The notes: generated by a model not told the origin, from the sequence alone. DNA of 64,000 bases from Amycolatopsis nalaikhensis (GCF_030264295.1 NZ_CP127173.1:1681501-1745500); one strand, 5' to 3'; shown: positions 17,639-27,001, counted from the stretch's first letter. Numbers and translations: made by a program.

Positions 17639-18888
17639 GCGTCGCCTCCGGCGAAGTAGTTCGAGCAAAGGGCTTGGCGGCGGGCGTCGAGCACCATGTA
17701 CGTGCCGAACACCAGCTGGGCGAGGCTGCGCCAGACGTCTTCCCAGCGGTCGCGGACCGCCAGCCACGCCAGCGGCCAGCGCTTGCGACGCGCGCCGCGC
17801 GGGGTGAGCAGCGCCGGGCCGCGGTTGGGGATCGAGCGCGTGTGCCCGGCGGACGAGGCGAGGTCGAAGCGGCGCAGCACTTCGCGTGCCACGACCCGCA
17901 TGGTCACCGGCGCGAGCCCGCGGGCCGGGCACGCGCGGTTCTGTGCCACCCCGAAGGGGATGAAAGCGTCCTTTGCGGACTGCGCGGCGTAACCCGGGTA
18001 GCTGAAGCACAACACGGTGCCCGCCGGGATCGTCAGGTGCTCCAGCTCGATGTCGCCGGTGGAGATCCGGTGCGCGATGCCGAACAGCGGGTACTCGCGC
18101 AGGCCGTCGTCGATGACGCGGTCGAGGAAGGCGTCGTCGTCCAGCTGTTCCCGCAGCTCCGGCCGCTGGGCGATGATCATCAGCAGGTGCGCCATCGCCT
18201 CGGACATCTGCACGACGGCCGTGTTGAAGAACGTGCCCTGCAGGTAGTACGCCTGTTCCTCGCGCGTCAGTGATTCCGGCAGCGGGTGCGGGACGTCGTC
18301 GAGGCGGCGCCGCAGGTACTTCGTCAGGCGCGCCCGGCGGCGCATGTTCCGCGGCCGCACGCACTTCAGGGCCGAGACGACGTCGTCGGCGTGGCCCACG
18401 ATGAGGTCCCGCGCCTCGGGCGGGCACGGCTCGTCGAAGACCAGCTCGTAGTACAGCTCGGCCCAGATCGGCATCATCGCGTCGCGCAGCCGGACGAGCC
18501 CGGGCCGGACGTCGGCCAGCACGTGCGCGGCCACCCGCCGGGTCAGCTCCTCGGAGTCCTTTTTGGACTTGACCAGGATGTGGCGCGTGCACTTCGCGAC
18601 TTCGTCGTAGCGCGGCCCGGCTTCGAGGTGCTCCTGGTGCACCTCGGGCCCGGGCGCGAGCCAGTACCAGAACAGGTCGGACAGCGCGGCGCCGCGGCTG
18701 CGGCCGTTCGCCGCCGGGTCGGCGTAGACGCGCTTGAAGTCCCGCGCCCCGACCTGCTCGCCCGGGATCGTCACCACTTCCTGGCCGTTGACCAGGGAGA
18801 AGATCTTCATCCGCAGGGCCACGACCCGGCCGGGCAGCCACGCGGGCGCCGAGGCCACCGCGGCCGCGGCCAGCACCTTGCCGATCAT
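17635..18888 (-). CDS. Degenerate cytochrome P450-like protein
   Basis: 417 residues with a P450 heme-binding loop near residue 320 (FIPFGVAQNRACPARGLAP; the Cys is present), but other signatures deviate. The I-helix reads YYLQGTFFNTAVVQ instead of (A/G)GxDT, and the ExxR helix reads IDDGLREYPLF, with Asp replacing Glu. A hydrophobic N-terminus (ASAPAWLPGRVVAL) could associate with the membrane, which is unusual for a bacterial P450. It lies between an FMN oxidase and an antiporter with 4-bp overlaps on both sides. It may be a peroxygenase, isomerase-like or non-oxygenating P450. Confidence 0.8.
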   Translation of the reverse strand: MIGKVLAAAAVASAPAWLPGRVVALRMKIFSLVNGQEVVTIPGEQVGARDFKRVYADPAANGRSRGAALSDLFWYWLAPGPEVHQEHLEAGPRYDEVAKCTRHILVKSKKDSEELTRRVAAHVLADVRPGLVRLRDAMMPIWAELYYELVFDEPCPPEARDLIVGHADDVVSALKCVRPRNMRRRARLTKYLRRRLDDVPHPLPESLTREEQAYYLQGTFFNTAVVQMSEAMAHLLMIIAQRPELREQLDDDAFLDRVIDDGLREYPLFGIAHRISTGDIELEHLTIPAGTVLCFSYPGYAAQSAKDAFIPFGVAQNRACPARGLAPVTMRVVAREVLRRFDLASSAGHTRSIPNRGPALLTPRGARRKRWPLAWLAVRDRWEDVWRSLAQLVFGTYMVLDARRQALCSNYFAGGDA

Positions 18889-19955
18889 CGCCGGACCTGG
18901 TCCGGGGTGAGGTCGGCCGGGTGCCGCCCGCCGCACAGGGCGAGGGCCTGGTCGAAGTCCGCCCGCAGCAGCTCGAGGACTTCCGTGACGCCTTCGCGCC
19001 CGCCCGCGGCCAGCCCCCACACCACCGGGCGGCCGACGCCGACCGCGTCGGCGCCCAGCGCGAGGGCCTTGACGACGTCGGTGCCGCGGCGGATCCCGCC
19101 GTCCAGCAGCACCGGGATCGCCCCGCCGACGGCCGCCGCGATCTCCGGCAGGACGTCGATCGTGGCGGGCACGGTGTCGAGTTGACGGCCCCCGTGGTTG
19201 GACACGACGATCCCGGCGACGCCGTGGTGCACGGCCAGCCGCGCGTCCTCGGCGTGCAGCACGCCCTTGATCAGCACCGGCAGCTTGGTCTTGCTCCGCA
19301 GCCACGCGATGTGGTCCCAGTTCAGCGCGGCCGACATGACGATGTCACGCACGTGACTGGTGGTGCCACCGCTGCGGTTTTCGCCGATGTCGCGCAGGTT
19401 CTCCACGGCCAGCCCGGCGGGCAGGTCGTGGAAGCCGTTGCGGTCGTCGCGGGCGCGGCGGCCGAGCACGGGCGAGTCCACGGTGACGACGAACGCCTTC
19501 ACCCCGGCGTTTTCGGCGCGCCGCACGATCGCCTCGGTGAACTCGAGGTCGGGCTGCAGGTAGAGCTGGAACCACAGGCCGGGGTCCGGGCTCACTTCGC
19601 GGGCCGCCGCGGCGACGTGCTCGATCGCCGTGGTGGCGGCCATGCTGACGATGAGGACGGTGCCCGCGCGCGCCGCTGCGCGCGCCGTGGCGAGTTCGCC
19701 GTCGGGGTGGGCGAGCCGGTGGAACGCCGTGGGCGCGACGAGGATCGGCATCGACGACGGCGTCCCGAGCAGTGTCACGCTCAGGTCGCGCTTGTCGCTG
19801 CCGCGCAGCACGCGGGGCAGCAGCCGCAGCCTCTTGAACGCCGCCTCGTTTTCCGCGACGGTGATCTCGTCCTGCGCGCCGCCCGCGAAGTAGTCGTAGT
19901 GCACCGGGTCGAGGCGCTGCCGGGCCGACGCCTCGAACTCCGCAACCGTGCGCAT
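18885..19955 (-). CDS. FMN-dependent alpha-hydroxy acid oxidase/dehydrogenase
   Basis: 356-residue TIM-barrel flavoenzyme of the lactate/glycolate oxidase family, oxidising a 2-hydroxy acid to the 2-oxo acid. DYFAGGAQDE at the N-terminus, APTAFHRLAHPDGE, and the C-terminal VSNHGGRQLDTVPATIDVLPE, which contains the catalytic His and substrate Arg, are all present. The next FMN phosphate motif LLDGGIRRGTDVVKALALGADAVGVGRP is intact in pieces. The ATG shares a base with the upstream stop (TGATG). Substrate unknown; context suggests an intermediate made by the monooxygenase. Confidence 0.93.
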   Translation of the reverse strand: MRTVAEFEASARQRLDPVHYDYFAGGAQDEITVAENEAAFKRLRLLPRVLRGSDKRDLSVTLLGTPSSMPILVAPTAFHRLAHPDGELATARAAARAGTVLIVSMAATTAIEHVAAAAREVSPDPGLWFQLYLQPDLEFTEAIVRRAENAGVKAFVVTVDSPVLGRRARDDRNGFHDLPAGLAVENLRDIGENRSGGTTSHVRDIVMSAALNWDHIAWLRSKTKLPVLIKGVLHAEDARLAVHHGVAGIVVSNHGGRQLDTVPATIDVLPEIAAAVGGAIPVLLDGGIRRGTDVVKALALGADAVGVGRPVVWGLAAGGREGVTEVLELLRADFDQALALCGGRHPADLTPDQVRR

Positions 19956-21496
19956 CACAGCTCCCGCGCGAAGAACGCGGCCAGCGGTCCGATGTGGACT
20001 TCCTTGTCCCACTCGTTCTCGAGGTTCTCGGTGACGTGGTGGGTGGCGACCAGCTCGCCGCGCCGGTAGTGCCGGACGATCGGGTGCAGGTAGTGGCCCT
20101 CGCCGTGGTCGTTGGCCTTGTCCTGGGCGGCGCGGGCGACGAAGTCGAACGGGTCGATCTTGTCGTGGTCGGGCCCGTAGTCGAGGGTGACGACGTAGGC
20201 GTCGTCCGGCGGGTCGGCCAGGACCCGGTCCACCGGCACCTCTTCGAGGTAGCGGGCGGTGTCGCCGTCCACGACCAGGACGTCGGCGAGGAAGCCGAAC
20301 TGCTGGTACAGCGCGGAAGTCCGGTTGATCCGGCCGATCACGGCCTCGGTCAGCGCGTCCGGCTTGGCGGGCAGCTCGACGTGCGGCCACGGCGTGTCGT
20401 GGTGCCGCTCGTTCAGCACCTTGGCCAGCGCGCGGACGCCGTAGCGGAAGCCGTGGATGAACGGGTTGGTGGCCTTCTTGAAGCCGCGGGACTGGGTGAT
20501 CGTGCCGGCGAAGTACAGGCCGGGCACGTTCACCGACTCGAAGTCCGGTGTCTGCGCCGGGAAGCGGCCGTCGATGACCAGCTCCGGGCGGCAGTCCTCG
20601 TCGAACAGCGAGGCGTCGAACCGGAAGCCGGTGCAGCAGATCACGCGGTCGTAGCGGATCTCCTTGATCACCTCGTCGGCGCGGGCGAACGCGAACTTGA
20701 CGTGGTAGCCGTCGGCGTCCTTGCGGACCTCCCGCACGTCGCCGTCGAGGATCGCGTGCTGCAGCTTGAGCTGGTACATGTCGAGGATGCCCGCGTTGTA
20801 GGCGCGCAGGTGGCCGACGAAGTGCGTGCGCCAGGCCAGCTTCACCGGCCGCGGCCCGCCGACGTGCACGACCGCGGCCTTCTCGATGAGGTTGTCGGCG
20901 GTCTCGAAGGCCGAGTTCCCCTTGCCCAGCACCAGGACGCGCTGGTCGGTGAACTCGTCCGGGTCGACGCTGACGTCGGCGTACTGGTCGATCAGCTCGA
21001 CACCGGGGAAGTCCGGGATGAACGGCTTCGTGACGCCGCTGGCCATGACCAGCCGGCGCGCCGTGAACTCTTCGTCACCGGCGGTGAGGACGAAGAGAGC
21101 GCTTTCCGGATCGCGGCCGATGCGCGTCACCCGGGTGTCGTAGCGGACGCGGACCTGGTGCTTCGCCGCGTAATCGGCGAGGTAGTGCAGGAAGTCCGGG
21201 GCGTCCGGGAAGAGCAGTTCGCTGTAGTCGGTGAACAGGACCGGGTCGGCGTCGCCGTCGGCGAGGATCGAGTTCCAGTCCATCCGGAGGTTCAGCTCCG
21301 GGTCGGTGTAGCCGGTGTGCTTCTTGTTGATGGAGATGAGGGTCCGGTGCCGCGGGAAGGTCTCGAAGAAGTGGCCGGGCGCGGACCCCGCCTCCAGCAC
21401 CAGGTACCGGTGCCCGGCGTGGCCGAGGTGCTGCCCCAGCTGCAGCCCGGCCGGCCCGGCCCCGACGACCAGATAATCGAGTACTTCCTCCGCCAC
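19955..21496 (-). CDS. FAD/NAD(P)H-dependent monooxygenase (FOXRED2-like)
   Basis: 513 residues. N-terminal dinucleotide fold [19 protein letters not shown] binds FAD; a second Rossmann motif, [17 protein letters not shown], at about 190 binds NAD(P)[10 protein letters not shown] is the ATG-like motif of flavin monooxygenases. The C-terminal 150 residues are less typical and resemble FOXRED2-type proteins. GTG start with an AGGAGGT ribosome-binding site 4 nt upstream, so translation of the operon starts strongly here. It lies 81 bp downstream of the aldo-keto reductase gene in the same direction. Confidence 0.85.
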   Translation of the reverse strand: MAEEVLDYLVVGAGPAGLQLGQHLGHAGHRYLVLEAGSAPGHFFETFPRHRTLISINKKHTGYTDPELNLRMDWNSILADGDADPVLFTDYSELLFPDAPDFLHYLADYAAKHQVRVRYDTRVTRIGRDPESALFVLTAGDEEFTARRLVMASGVTKPFIPDFPGVELIDQYADVSVDPDEFTDQRVLVLGKGNSAFETADNLIEKAAVVHVGGPRPVKLAWRTHFVGHLRAYNAGILDMYQLKLQHAILDGDVREVRKDADGYHVKFAFARADEVIKEIRYDRVICCTGFRFDASLFDEDCRPELVIDGRFPAQTPDFESVNVPGLYFAGTITQSRGFKKATNPFIHGFRYGVRALAKVLNERHHDTPWPHVELPAKPDALTEAVIGRINRTSALYQQFGFLADVLVVDGDTARYLEEVPVDRVLADPPDDAYVVTLDYGPDHDKIDPFDFVARAAQDKANDHGEGHYLHPIVRHYRRGELVATHHVTENLENEWDKEVHIGPLAAFFAREL

Positions 21497-21577
21497 GACG
21501 ACCTCCTGCGACTCGGCACCGACCGCTTGATCGGCGCCGAGCCTGCTCCGGAGATCTCAGAAAAGGCTCAGAAGTGG

Positions 21578-22556
21578 TTACCTTCCGGCCGCGCGGGCCA
21601 GGCGTTCGGGGTAACGCTCCCCCGCGATCGCGTCCGCCGGCGCCGCCGCCTCGATGGCCGCCAGGTCTTCCGCCGTCAGCTCCAGCGAAGCCGCCGCCAC
21701 GTTCTCCTCGAGGTACTTGCGGCGCTTGGTGCCCGGGATCGGCACGACGTCCTCGCCCTGGGCCTGCACCCAGGCCAGCGCGAGCTGACCGGCGGTGACG
21801 CCCTTCCGCTCGGCGAGCGCGCGCAGGGCGTCGACGATGGCCAGGTTCCGCTCGAAGTTGCCCTCGGCGAACCGCGGCAGCCCGCGGCGCATGTCGTCTT
21901 CCGGCAGGTCCTTCACCGACGTCACCGCGCCGGTCAGGAAACCCCGCCCGAGTGGCGAGAACGGCACGACGCCGATGCCGAGCTTCCCGGCACGTGTCGA
22001 GGATTTCGCCTTCGATGCCGCGGGTCCACAGCGACCACTCGCTCTGCAGCGCGGTCACCGGGTGCACGGCGTGCGCGGCCCGGATGGTCGCGGCGCTCGC
22101 CTCGGAAATCCCGGCGTACCGGATCTTCCCGGCCTCGGCCAGCTCGGCCAGCGCGCCCCAGGTCTCCTCGATCGGGGTGTCCGGGTCGACGCGGTGCTGG
22201 TAGTAGAGGTCGATGTGGTCGACGCCGAGGCGGCGCAGCGACTCGTCGCAGCTCCGCTTGACGTACGCGGCGTCCCCCCGGGCCCCCATCACGCCGTCGG
22301 TCCACTCGATGCCGAACTTCGTCGCGAGCACGACCTCGTCGCGGCGGCCGGCGATCGCGCGGCCGACCAGCTCCTCGTTGACGCCGTTCGCGTAGACGTT
22401 CGCGGTGTCCAGCAGCGTCACGCCGAGCTCGAGCGCCCGGTGGATCGTGGCGATCGACTCCTCGTCGTTGTCGCGGACGCCGTAGGCCTGGCTCATCCCC
22501 ATGCAGCCGAGCCCCTGGGCGCCGACCTCCAGACCGCCCAGCTTCCTGTTCTTCAC
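21578..22556 (-). pseudogene. Aldo/keto reductase, interrupted by a 1-nt frameshift
   Basis: The N-terminal part (22556 to about 21990; [29 protein letters not shown] with catalytic Asp/Tyr, [12 protein letters not shown]) and the C-terminal part (from about 21985; [27 protein letters not shown]) are in different frames. Total length is 3n+1, and the sequence reads GGGAAGCTCGGC where CGG GAG CTC GGC would restore the frame. It is therefore either a one-base insertion mutation or a sequencing error. Intact, it would be a 325-residue NADPH-dependent carbonyl reductase regulated by the MerR protein with which it overlaps (ATGA). Confidence 0.85.
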
Positions 22557-22954
22557 GCGGAAATTCCCTCCACACGGGGTCCGGCGCCGAGCACGCTCTG
22601 CTCGATGCGTTCGTAGTTGTCGATCTTGTAGTCGAGGACGTCGAGGCAGGTCTGCAGCTCGGCGATCCGCTCGGCCACCGACCGGCGCTGCTCCACCAGC
22701 AGGGCCTTGCGGCGGCCCGCGCTCGCGACGCCGTGGCGGCGCAGCGACGCGTACTCGCGCATGCTCTTGATGGGCATCCCGGTGGTGCGCAGCTTGGTCA
22801 GGAAACCGAGCCAGGTGAGGTCGTCGTCGGAGTACGCCCGGCGGCCCGCGGTGTCGCGGGCGGGCGGGTCGAGCAGTTTGATGCGCTCGTAGTACCGGAG
22901 GGTGTCGATGGACAGCCCGCTACGTCGAGCGGCTTCCGCTATCGAGTAGCTCAT
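22553..22954 (-). CDS. MerR family regulator of the adjacent aldo/keto reductase
   Basis: 133 residues: MerR helix-turn-helix and wing ([36 protein letters not shown] in the first 45 residues), then a coiled-coil dimerisation helix (about 75-120). It lacks the cysteines of metal sensors, as in MerR regulators that respond to organic or redox signals and sit next to aldo/keto reductases. It is coupled to the reductase by a 4-bp overlap. Its own promoter contains a perfect 22-bp palindrome in a long -35/-10 spacer, the standard MerR activation layout. Confidence 0.9.
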   Translation of the reverse strand: MSYSIAEAARRSGLSIDTLRYYERIKLLDPPARDTAGRRAYSDDDLTWLGFLTKLRTTGMPIKSMREYASLRRHGVASAGRRKALLVEQRRSVAERIAELQTCLDVLDYKIDNYERIEQSVLGAGPRVEGISA

Positions 22955-22961
22955 GCGCCCG

Positions 22962-22993
22962 ACACTACGACCTGGAGTGCACTCCAGGTCAAA
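22962..22993 (-). promoter_or_regulatory. MerR-type promoter with perfect 22-bp palindrome
   Basis: Reading the minus strand: -35 TTGACC (22993-22988), 20-bp spacer, -10 TAGTGT (22967-22962), then 7 nt to the ATG at 22954. The palindrome GACCTGGAGTG / CACTCCAGGTC (22969-22990) fills the spacer. The over-long spacer with a centred dyad is diagnostic of MerR-activated promoters. The mRNA would be leaderless. Confidence 0.82.
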
Positions 22994-23025
22994 TCCTCGC
23001 TCTGCCTTCCATAACAGTGTTGCGA

Positions 23026-23031
23026 TACGCT
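23026..23031 (+). promoter_or_regulatory. -10 box for the leaderless TetR gene
   Basis: TACGCT ends 6 nt before the ATG at 23038. It lies back-to-back with the MerR-type promoter, so binding at the 22969-22990 palindrome could influence both genes. Confidence 0.5.
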
Positions 23032-23037
23032 GGGGCG

Positions 23038-23655
23038 ATGGCTCGACCCCGCACGCACGACGAAGCGCTCCGGCTGAAGCTCCTGGACCGCGCCGGTGAG
23101 CTGATCGCCGCGGACGGGCCGAAGGCGCTTTCCCTGCGGAAGCTGGCCGCCGACGCCGGCACGTCGACCACCGCCGTGTACTCCCTCTTCGGCAGCAAGC
23201 CCGACCTGGTGAACGCCCTCTACACCGAAGGCTTCCGCCGCTTCGGCGCCCGGATGGCCGGCACCCCGCTGACCGGCGACGCCGTCGAGGACCTCGTCGC
23301 CCTCGGCAGCGCCTACCGCGCGAGCGCGCTGGCCGACCCGAACCTCTACGGGATCATGTTCACCAGGTCGGTGCCCGGGTTCGAGCCCAACGAGGACGCC
23401 GAGAAGCTCGCCCGCCAGACATTGAAGCCCCTGGAACGCATCATCCGCCGCGCGATCGCCGACGGCGTCTTCCTCGACGTCCCGCCGGAGACGATCGCGG
23501 TCGGCTGCTGGGCCTGCGTGCACGGGCTCGTCTCGCTGGAGCTGACCGGCAACCTGCCGGAGGAGTTCGACGTCACGGCCTCGTACGAGCGGGCCCTGCG
23601 CGCGAACGCCGCCGGCTGGCTGCGGCCTCAGACCAGCCGCAGCGACCCGTCGTAG
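23038..23655 (+). CDS. TetR family transcriptional regulator
   Basis: 205 residues. The N-terminal TetR helix-turn-helix is LSLRKLAADAGTSTTAVYSLFGSKPDLVNALY; the remaining 140 residues form the ligand-binding/dimerisation part with the TetR_C pattern (AYRASALADPNLYGIMF, CWACVHGLVSLELTG). I start at the ATG directly after the -10 box rather than at the upstream in-frame codon (23017). The 3' end overlaps the convergent gene by 28 bp. The target is not evident; the divergent MerR/aldo-keto pair is possible. Confidence 0.88.
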   Translation: MARPRTHDEALRLKLLDRAGELIAADGPKALSLRKLAADAGTSTTAVYSLFGSKPDLVNALYTEGFRRFGARMAGTPLTGDAVEDLVALGSAYRASALADPNLYGIMFTRSVPGFEPNEDAEKLARQTLKPLERIIRRAIADGVFLDVPPETIAVGCWACVHGLVSLELTGNLPEEFDVTASYERALRANAAGWLRPQTSRSDPS

Positions 23656-24893
23656 ACGACCTTGCCCTGCGCGTCGCGGGCCTGGACGTGGACCATCGCC
23701 TCCGGCGTGAGGGCGATGTTCGCCGGGATCCAGGCGGCGGCCATGCCGTCGACGACCTCGACCTCGGCGCTCGTCCCGATGCCGAAGTCGAGGGTGGCCT
23801 CGACCGCGGTCGTGGGCAGGGCCGCGACGTACGGGTGCCGCGCCGTTCCCGGCGGCGCACCCGACTCGGGGTGGCCCAAGGTGTCCACGGTCAGCGTGCG
23901 GGCCGCCTCGGTCTTGGGGCCGGTGAAGTCGGGGAACGCGCGGGACTTCGTCCGGCCGGGCCGCTGGTAGTCCGGCTGGGTTTCGCAGACCACGACCTGA
24001 CCGCCGAAGCGGCCCATGACCACCCGGAAGTCCCCGGCTTCGAGGAGCGGCCCCGGGGAGTAGGCCGCGGCGTCCGGGATCACCTCCGTCCGCGCCGCGG
24101 CCAGGCAGTCACCCAGCGCGCGGCCCGCGGGTGAGGTCCGGTCGGCGGCCATCGGCCGGTCGGCGACCGCGACCAGCGGCGGCGGGGCGGCGGGCAGCGT
24201 CTTCTGGTCCGGGTCCATGGGCTTGCCGACGGTGAGCGTCGTCCGCGCCGGGTCGGAGCGGGTCATCCCGACGAACTGGCCGGTGACCGAAGACGGGCGG
24301 ATGGTCTGCGACATGGAGTCCCCGCCCTCGATCCACGAGTCGAGGTGGGCGCCCTTCGCGGCCGGGTCGAGCACCCCGCCGACCACACCGGTCGCGGTGT
24401 GCAGCAGCAGCCCGGTGCGGGTGCCCGGCACGTACGCGGGCGTGGCTCCCGGGTCCGACAGCGTCACGGTCGTCTCGGTGGTCTCGCAGAACAGCGGCTT
24501 GCCGCCGGCGGTCGCCGCGACCACCGAGTCCGTCCCCTGGACATCCGTGAAGAGGGGGACCCAGTCTTCGCGCGGCGGCACGCGGTCCGTCTTGCCCGCC
24601 GCCCGCACCGCGGCCCAGCAGCGGTCCAGCGAAGACGTCGCCACCTTCGGGTCGAGGGTGAGGTGATCGCCGGGGATCGGGTCCGGGACCGGCGGCGGAG
24701 CGGCGACCGGTTGCGGCCGCAGCACCTGGGACGCGACGAGCGCGCCCGCGGCGAGCACGACCGCCGCCGCGGCCGCGTACCAGACCTTCGACGGTCCGCG
24801 CTTCGCCAAGCCCCGGCGGAGTTCGGCGCGGAGGCGGTCGCGAACGTCGTCGGGCAGGTCCCGCCGCGGCGGGAGGCCGAGGTCGTCGCTCAT
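23628..24893 (-). CDS. Membrane-anchored protein co-transcribed with a sigma factor
   Basis: 421 residues: about 36 cytoplasmic residues rich in Arg/Glu (DDVRDRLRAELRRGLAKR), one membrane helix at about 38-56, and a long extracytoplasmic part of two similar halves, each with a Cys pair region (LDRCWAAVRA ... LFCETTETT; LGDCLAAART ... VVCETQPDY), so probably a duplicated domain. The start overlaps the sigma-factor stop (ATGA). It lacks the HxxxCxxC zinc anti-sigma motif, so anti-sigma function is inferred only from position and topology. Confidence 0.75.
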   Translation of the reverse strand: MSDDLGLPPRRDLPDDVRDRLRAELRRGLAKRGPSKVWYAAAAAVVLAAGALVASQVLRPQPVAAPPPVPDPIPGDHLTLDPKVATSSLDRCWAAVRAAGKTDRVPPREDWVPLFTDVQGTDSVVAATAGGKPLFCETTETTVTLSDPGATPAYVPGTRTGLLLHTATGVVGGVLDPAAKGAHLDSWIEGGDSMSQTIRPSSVTGQFVGMTRSDPARTTLTVGKPMDPDQKTLPAAPPPLVAVADRPMAADRTSPAGRALGDCLAAARTEVIPDAAAYSPGPLLEAGDFRVVMGRFGGQVVVCETQPDYQRPGRTKSRAFPDFTGPKTEAARTLTVDTLGHPESGAPPGTARHPYVAALPTTAVEATLDFGIGTSAEVEVVDGMAAAWIPANIALTPEAMVHVQARDAQGKVVYDGSLRLV

Positions 24894-25459
24894 TTCTCCT
24901 CCAGCAGCGTGCGCAGGCGGGCGCGGGCCCGGGACAGGTGGGCGCGGACGGTGACCTCGGCGACGGCCAGCAGCTCGGCGGCGTCGGCGGTGCTCAGCTC
25001 GCCGAGCAGGCAGAGCTCGACGACGTCCCGCTGCGACTTCGGCAGCTTCCGCACGGCGTCGACGACCTCGCGCAGCCGCTGCTCGCCGTCGAGCCGTTCG
25101 GCCACGGCGTCGGCGTGGTCGGACACGACCGGCGGGTCCGGGATCTTCCGGATCAGCCGCAGCCGCCGTCTCGCGCCGCGGTGCTCGTCGCGGGCGGCGT
25201 TGCCCGCCACCGTGTAGAGCCACGGCAGGGCGCTGTCGCGCACGAGCCGCACGTCGGCGCGGCGGCGCCAGGCGGTCAGGAACGTCGTCGAGGTCAGGTC
25301 TTCGGCGCCCGACCACGAGCCGGTCAGCCGGTAGGCGTGGTTCCAGACCGCCTCGGCGTGCCGTTCGAAGAGCTCGCTGAACGCGGCCTCGTCGCCCTCG
25401 GCGGCCCGGTCCCACAGCGCCTGATCGCCCACCGGCGCCCCCGTCGCATGGCTGGTCAC
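24890..25459 (-). CDS. RNA polymerase sigma factor, sigma-70/ECF-type
   Basis: 189 residues with region 2 (AAFSELFERHAEAVWNHAYRLTG, DLTSTTFLTAWRR, ALPWLYTVAGNAARDEHR) and region 4 (LRKLPKSQRDVVELCLLGELS, EVTVRAHLSRARARLRTLLE). Region 3 is absent, as in extracytoplasmic-function factors. The only suitable start in frame is a GTG at 25459. It is coupled to the membrane protein downstream, consistent with a sigma factor controlled by its neighbour. Promoter targets cannot be read here. Confidence 0.9.
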   Translation of the reverse strand: MTSHATGAPVGDQALWDRAAEGDEAAFSELFERHAEAVWNHAYRLTGSWSGAEDLTSTTFLTAWRRRADVRLVRDSALPWLYTVAGNAARDEHRGARRRLRLIRKIPDPPVVSDHADAVAERLDGEQRLREVVDAVRKLPKSQRDVVELCLLGELSTADAAELLAVAEVTVRAHLSRARARLRTLLEEK

Positions 25460-25529
25460 ACCCCTCTGTGGCCGGCACCGGCCGGATTGTTGCGCGCAAC
25501 TTCCCGGCACCGGACGGCCACTTCCGGTC

Positions 25530-26909
25530 GTGATCATGGGACAGGTCCGGACCACGGACAAGCGCGTGCTCCCGGTGGTGGTCGCTTGCGTGTCGGCGGC
25601 GGTGTTCGTGCTGGCCCGGCGGCACCTGGTCGACGACACGTTCATCACGCTCGCGTACGCGCGCAACCTGGCGTTCCACGGGCACTGGGGACTGCTGGCC
25701 GACGCGACGTCGAACTCGGCGACGTCACCGGCGAACGTCCTGGCCCTGGCCGCGCTGACGTTCGTGGTCCGGGACGCCGTCGTCGCGGCCGGGGTGTTGT
25801 ACGTGCTGTGCCAGGTCGCGTTCGTCCTGGCCCTACGCCGGCTCGGCACGGCGTTGCCGCGCTGGTTCCCCGCGTTGACGTTCGCGGCGCTGACGGCGAA
25901 CCCGCTGCTGCTGTCGTCGATCGGGCTTGAGGTCGCACTGGGCGCAGCGGTGCTGGGGTGGCTGACGGTGTTCGCCGTCGAACGGCGGCCGTTGGAGTTC
26001 GGGCTCACCGCGGGCGCGCTCGCCCTGGTCCGGCTGGACCTGCTGATCTTCGCGGCGGTCCTGGGCATCTCGGTGCGCTCCGGCCGCGCGCTGCTCGGGG
26101 TGGTGCTGGTCGCGCTGCCGTGGTTCGCGTTCAGCTGGGTGGTGCTCGGCGCGGCGGTGCCGGACACGTTCGTGATCAAGACACTGCAGGGCGCGCAACG
26201 GACGTGGGGTGAGTGGACCTTCGCCAACGGGCCCCTGTTCTACATCCGGACGGCACCGTGGCCGACGGTGCTGTCGTTCCTGCCGCTGGTGGCGTTGCCC
26301 TTCGCGTTCCGGCTCCGGCCGTTCGCGCCGCTGGCCTGGGGTGCCGCGCTGTACTACGGGGCGTACGTGCTGCTGAACGTGCCGCCCTACCACTGGTACT
26401 ACGGGCCGGGGATCACCGCGGCGACGGTGTGCGTCTGCGCTTGGGCGGCTTCTCGCCGGGTCGCGACTGGGGCCGTCCTCGCGGTGGTGATGGCTTCCGT
26501 CGTCGCGTACGTGGGTTCGTCGCGGGAGTTCGCACCGCTGACGTCGAACTACGCGTCGACGGCGAAGTACGCGTCGATCGGCCGCGACTTGCGGGAGTTG
26601 GCGGGGTCGCGCGTGGTCGGCAGCGCGGGGGAGATCGGCGTGCTGGCGTACACGTGCGAGTGCGCGATCGTCGACGTGTTCGCCGACCGCGGCCTGGTTC
26701 CAGCGGCCATCGACGCTCGCGGTTCGGGCAACCGCTGGCTTCGTGCGGCGCTTCGGGTGGACTATGCGTTCTTTGATTACGACGTCCAGCCGCGGCGTCC
26801 CGATCTGGTGCTGCGTCGCCTGCCGAGCCCACCGCCGGATGCTCTCGCGCACTGGGTCATCGATGCGCCGACGTTGGGGAGGCAGGACCTCTACCTCGTA
26901 CCGAACTGA
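25530..26909 (+). CDS. Polytopic GT-C-like membrane glycosyltransferase (putative)
   Basis: 459 residues with 9-11 membrane segments and a C-terminal extracytoplasmic domain of about 120 residues. The first loop reads RRHLVDDTFITLAYARNLA: the Asp-Asp pair after helix 1 is the catalytic signature of GT-C enzymes such as mycobacterial arabinofuranosyl- and mannosyltransferases that use polyprenyl-phosphate sugars. A function in cell-wall or lipid glycan assembly is inferred from that motif only. Start is GTG 25530 or ATG 25536. It is divergent from the sigma-factor gene. Confidence 0.75.
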   Translation: MIMGQVRTTDKRVLPVVVACVSAAVFVLARRHLVDDTFITLAYARNLAFHGHWGLLADATSNSATSPANVLALAALTFVVRDAVVAAGVLYVLCQVAFVLALRRLGTALPRWFPALTFAALTANPLLLSSIGLEVALGAAVLGWLTVFAVERRPLEFGLTAGALALVRLDLLIFAAVLGISVRSGRALLGVVLVALPWFAFSWVVLGAAVPDTFVIKTLQGAQRTWGEWTFANGPLFYIRTAPWPTVLSFLPLVALPFAFRLRPFAPLAWGAALYYGAYVLLNVPPYHWYYGPGITAATVCVCAWAASRRVATGAVLAVVMASVVAYVGSSREFAPLTSNYASTAKYASIGRDLRELAGSRVVGSAGEIGVLAYTCECAIVDVFADRGLVPAAIDARGSGNRWLRAALRVDYAFFDYDVQPRRPDLVLRRLPSPPPDALAHWVIDAPTLGRQDLYLVPN

Positions 26910-27001
26910 GCCTCCACGAGAACTCGAACCGGTCCCCGGAGCGGACCCGCGTCGATCCGCACCGGCGCGTCCGGTTGCCCTGACAAGAGCCAGAGCAGCC
27001 C

